DNA from: an uncultured Gemmiger sp. | GTDB taxonomy: Bacteria > Bacillota > Clostridia > Oscillospirales > Ruminococcaceae | Direction of reading: 5' to 3' | Length of the DNA: 9,385 nucleotides | Assembly (NCBI GenBank): GCA_944382805.1 | Contig: CALWNS010000253.1 | Location: forward strand, 1 to 9,385 | Shown: positions 8,198-9,385 of the stretch, in pieces | Position numbering within the stretch: the stretch's first letter is position 1 | Layout: the number at the start of each line of letters is the position of its first letter | Made by a program: the position numbers and the translations under genes | The notes under the pieces: generated by a model | Databases searched by the model: none | What the model saw: the letters and a program-made list of their open reading frames with translations, nothing else | What the model was told of the DNA's origin: nothing

Positions 8198-8334
8198 CCA
8201 CAAACTCGCTGCCAGAAAAAGGCGGAAACCGGCGAAAATCACCCGGGCGGGAAAAAATCCCCCTTTTTGAGTCTCTTGCCCCCAAAGTTGGCTTCCGCCG
8301 GGGCGACTGGGCGCGGATATGGCAAAAACAACGA

Positions 8335-8364
8335 TGTAAACCGCCATGTAAGCGAAGTTTTACA
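8335..8364. promoter_or_regulatory. Inverted repeat, possible operator resembling a BirA-type site
   Basis: TGTAAACC (8335-8342) and GTTTTACA (8357-8364) are near-perfect inverted half-sites separated by 14 nt. The Gram-positive BirA operator has the form TTGTAAACC-N14/15-GGTTTACAA, and this copy differs from it at about three positions. A further TGTAA at 8347 makes a second, shorter pairing with TTACA possible. No biotin gene is in the window, so the resemblance may be fortuitous. Confidence 0.3.
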
Positions 8365-8397
8365 GGATAGTTGGTGGCGGCAACCGGGCTTTTTCGG

Positions 8398-8403
8398 TAG
8401 AAT
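8398..8403 (+). promoter_or_regulatory. Weak -10 candidate for the plus-strand genes
   Basis: TAGAAT matches TATAAT at 5 of 6 positions and would start RNA near 8410, about 38 nt before ATG 8448. No acceptable -35 lies 16-18 nt upstream, so this is only the best available candidate. Confidence 0.3.
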
Positions 8404-8447
8404 TTAGGGCGTAACGAGAAACCAAAGCATTCCGCAAAGGAGAGGTG

Positions 8448-8612
8448 ATGCAGGCAATGGACATGATCTCATTGCGCCACGTCCATAAGCAAAATGGCGC
8501 AGAGACCGCTAAAAAGTGTCGCTATCCCCCAAACGGCGCTGGAACAGATCCAAAAGCTTGGAACTCGGCCGCAGTGAGCGCTGGACAGATCCTTCTATTT
8601 CCGATAAAATAG
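8448..8612 (+). CDS. Possible 54-aa small ORF upstream of the XRE gene (leader peptide or decayed gene)
   Basis: An ATG at 8448 sits five nt after AGGAG in a strong Shine-Dalgarno (AAAGGAGAGG, 8436-8445) and opens a frame of 54 codons ending TAG at 8612. The peptide starts MQAMDMISLRHVHK and ends ILLFPIK. It has no signal, membrane segment or known motif. The stop falls four nt before the next gene's GGAGG, so translation through it could set access to the XRE start. Codon use is mixed (CTA, ATA, TCA, GGA) and unlike the flanking genes. A second frame opening with ATG at 8494 gives a more ordinary-looking 27-residue stretch, so the region may instead be the frameshifted remnant of an older gene. 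The ribosome binding site is the main evidence for translation. Confidence 0.4.
   Translation: MQAMDMISLRHVHKQNGAETAKKCRYPPNGAGTDPKAWNSAAVSAGQILLFPIK
8536..8592. repeat. Imperfect direct repeat, GCGCTGGA(A)CAGATCC
   Basis: GCGCTGGAACAGATCC (8536-8551) recurs as GCGCTGGACAGATCC (8578-8592), identical except for one missing A, with starts 42 nt apart. Both copies lie inside the small ORF and just upstream of the XRE gene. They could be paired binding sites for a regulator or the trace of a local duplication. Confidence 0.5.
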
Positions 8613-8628
8613 CATGGAGGTGAATTTT

Positions 8629-9021
8629 ATGAATATCATGGCTCCGATCTCTCTTTTGATCGCTATCGTATATATTTTGTTTTGCTTTGCCGTTTTTGGC
8701 GCGGCCGTCTATCTTTTTGTCCTGATCGTGAAAGCCTTAAAAAAGTATATCCGTTCCAAGGATGTGCGGGAGGAAAAGAAGGCGGTGGCCAAATCCCTGG
8801 GGGAAGCCCTAAAAGAAAACCGCGTGCGCTGCCAGATGACACAGGAATTTGTAGCGGAAACGCTGGGCGTCAGCCGCCAGTCTGTCTCCAAATGGGAAAA
8901 CGGTTCCAGCGACCCAAACACTTCCAACCTGATCGCGCTGGCAAAACTTTATAAGATCTCGCCGGAGGAGCTTCTGCAGTCCGTGGGGGAAGATACAACG
9001 GCTCCCCGGCAGGACCCCTGA
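8629..9021 (+). CDS. Membrane-anchored XRE-family helix-turn-helix protein
   Basis: The 130-aa protein has a long hydrophobic segment (about 5-34, MAPISLLIAIVYILFCFAVFGAAVYLFVLIV), then a basic cytoplasmic stretch (KALKKYIRSK). A complete HTH_3/XRE domain follows (about 57-116): ALKENRVRCQMTQEFVAETLGVSRQSVSKWENGSSDPNTSNLIALAKLYKIS. The recognition helix SRQSVSKWE and the PNTSNLIALAKLY tail are typical of DNA-binding Xre/Cro-like regulators. The order, membrane segment first and HTH last, is the reverse of RodZ-like or PH-fused anchored HTH proteins. I chose ATG 8629 because GGAGGTG lies six nt upstream; an in-frame ATG at 8614 overlaps that site. No ligand domain or sensor is visible, so the signal and target are unknown. 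It might act on its own promoter or on the adjacent repeat. Confidence 0.88.
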   Translation: MNIMAPISLLIAIVYILFCFAVFGAAVYLFVLIVKALKKYIRSKDVREEKKAVAKSLGEALKENRVRCQMTQEFVAETLGVSRQSVSKWENGSSDPNTSNLIALAKLYKISPEELLQSVGEDTTAPRQDP

Positions 9022-9110
9022 CTCCCCTGCCCCCAAATAATTGCGCAGGCGTTTCATTTTGCGCGCGTATTTCCGCGAAAAGATGGGCATACTACCCCCG
9101 TACAAACAAA

Positions 9111-9127
9111 GCGCAGCGCCGCTGCGC
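9111..9127 (+). other. GC-rich hairpin just upstream of the 59-aa gene
   Basis: The stem GCGCAGC/GCTGCGC (7 bp) with loop GCC ends three nt before the GGGAAGGAG Shine-Dalgarno at 9131. There is no U-tract, so it is not a standard terminator. It could protect the 5' end of a processed mRNA or influence ribosome access. Confidence 0.4.
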
Positions 9128-9148
9128 CAAGGGAAGGAGCCGATCGTC

Positions 9149-9328
9149 ATGAATAAAATGTACACCATTGCCTCCGCCGCCATGGGGGCGGCCGTGGGCG
9201 CAGCCGCCGTGTATGCCGCGACCCACGACCAGCGCCAGATGCGCAAAACCATGCGCAAAGTGACCCGCGGGGCAGAAAAAGCCCTGCAAAACGTGGAGCA
9301 TATGGTAGAACAGTATATGCTGCACTGA
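9149..9328 (+). CDS. Small single-pass membrane protein, 59 aa, YtxH-like
   Basis: The protein begins MNKMYTIASAAMGAAVGAAAVYAA, a short Ala/Gly-rich membrane helix (about 5-24) with small-residue spacing that favours helix packing. A charged, probably amphipathic helix follows (MRKTMRKVTRGAEKALQNVEHMVEQYM, 31-57). This layout resembles YtxH-type small membrane proteins of Firmicutes, but no specific family is certain. ATG 9149 follows GGGAAGGAG by nine nt. A longer in-frame reading from 9041 lacks a good site. No clear promoter lies in the 127-nt gap after the XRE gene, which suggests co-transcription. A strong terminator follows directly. Function unknown; envelope stress or membrane scaffolding would be guesses. 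Confidence 0.75.
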   Translation: MNKMYTIASAAMGAAVGAAAVYAATHDQRQMRKTMRKVTRGAEKALQNVEHMVEQYMLH

Positions 9329-9367
9329 AAAACCGGCAGCCGTACCGCGGTATGGCTGCCGGTTTTG
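9329..9367. terminator. Strong bidirectional terminator after the 59-aa gene
   Basis: AAAACCGGCAGCC pairs with GGCTGCCGGTTTT, and the stem can extend inward through GTACC/GGTAT around a CGCG loop. On the plus strand TTTTGT follows; on the minus strand the 3' arm ends in TTTTT. It starts directly at the end of the stop codon and could insulate this unit from transcription entering from the right. Confidence 0.9.
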
Positions 9368-9385
9368 TACATACGGGGGGATAAG

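Larger units (their letters stand above)
8198..8447. other. Divergent intergenic region without a recognisable gene
   Basis: Together with the pdxK leader, about 370 bases lie between pdxK and the first plus-strand ORF. Open frames here have no start with a ribosome binding site and no family-like protein. Visible items are a TGTAAACC-N14-GTTTTACA inverted repeat (8335-8364) and a -10-like TAGAAT (8398-8403) without a good -35. Runs such as GGGAAAAAATCCCCC followed by TTTTT (8250-8269) form only a weak stem. Nothing else was identified. Confidence 0.6.

Noticed and set aside
8250..8269. GGGA/TCCC stem followed by CCTTTTT
   Set aside because: Only four base pairs around an A-loop; too weak to call a terminator.
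8614..8628. Longer start for the XRE gene at ATG 8614
   Set aside because: It overlaps the GGAGG Shine-Dalgarno that serves ATG 8629 and has no site of its own.
9041..9148. Longer in-frame start for the 59-aa membrane protein
   Set aside because: The extension is Arg-rich, lacks a ribosome binding site and contains the hairpin 9111-9127. ATG 9149 has GGGAAGGAG at good spacing.
8809..9372. 187-codon minus-strand frame over the XRE and 59-aa genes
   Set aside because: It runs through the terminator at 9329-9367 and lies opposite a clear XRE domain; its translation has no recognisable motif.

Overview
The window is GC-rich DNA (an estimated 60% or more) with compact, mostly minus-strand genes and strong Shine-Dalgarno sequences. 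It looks chromosomal and comes from a high-GC, Firmicutes-type bacterium of the Ruminococcaceae/Oscillospiraceae (Faecalibacterium/Gemmiger-like). Three things support this: a preQ1-III type riboswitch ahead of queT (a class known mainly from Faecalibacterium and relatives), Firmicutes-style sigma-A promoters and intrinsic terminators, and the mix of protein families (DUF3783, DegV, QueT). No tRNA, rRNA, CRISPR array, insertion sequence or phage gene was seen.

Layout, following minus-strand transcription from right to left. (1) A pdxK (pyridoxal/pyridoxamine kinase) - trmL (tRNA wobble 2'-O-methyltransferase) - degV (fatty-acid-binding family) operon runs from a promoter near 8192 to a perfect terminator at 5739-5768. 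(2) A queT - HAD phosphatase pair (5613 to 4305) is headed by its own promoter and a 100-nt preQ1-III riboswitch (5620-5719) that can mask the queT ribosome binding site. It ends at the hairpin 4230-4264. (3) secA (4135 to 1262) appears monocistronic, with its own strong promoter and a perfect terminator at 1223-1249. (4) A DUF3783 protein and an apbE-type flavin transferase overlap by 4 nt; apbE runs off the left edge.

Right of 8400 the plus strand carries a different set: a 54-codon ORF with a strong ribosome binding site (8448-8612), a membrane-anchored XRE-type helix-turn-helix protein (8629-9021), and a 59-residue single-pass membrane protein (9149-9328) closed by a long bidirectional terminator.

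The most interesting structures are regulatory. Two independent promoters (queT and secA) are nested inside the terminator of the gene upstream, with the -35 hexamer in the hairpin loop and the 3' arm serving as promoter spacer. The riboswitch also controls a HAD phosphatase of unknown substrate together with queT, making that enzyme a candidate for queuosine precursor salvage. Both are inferences from sequence. Protein families were recognised by eye from motifs, without database searches.
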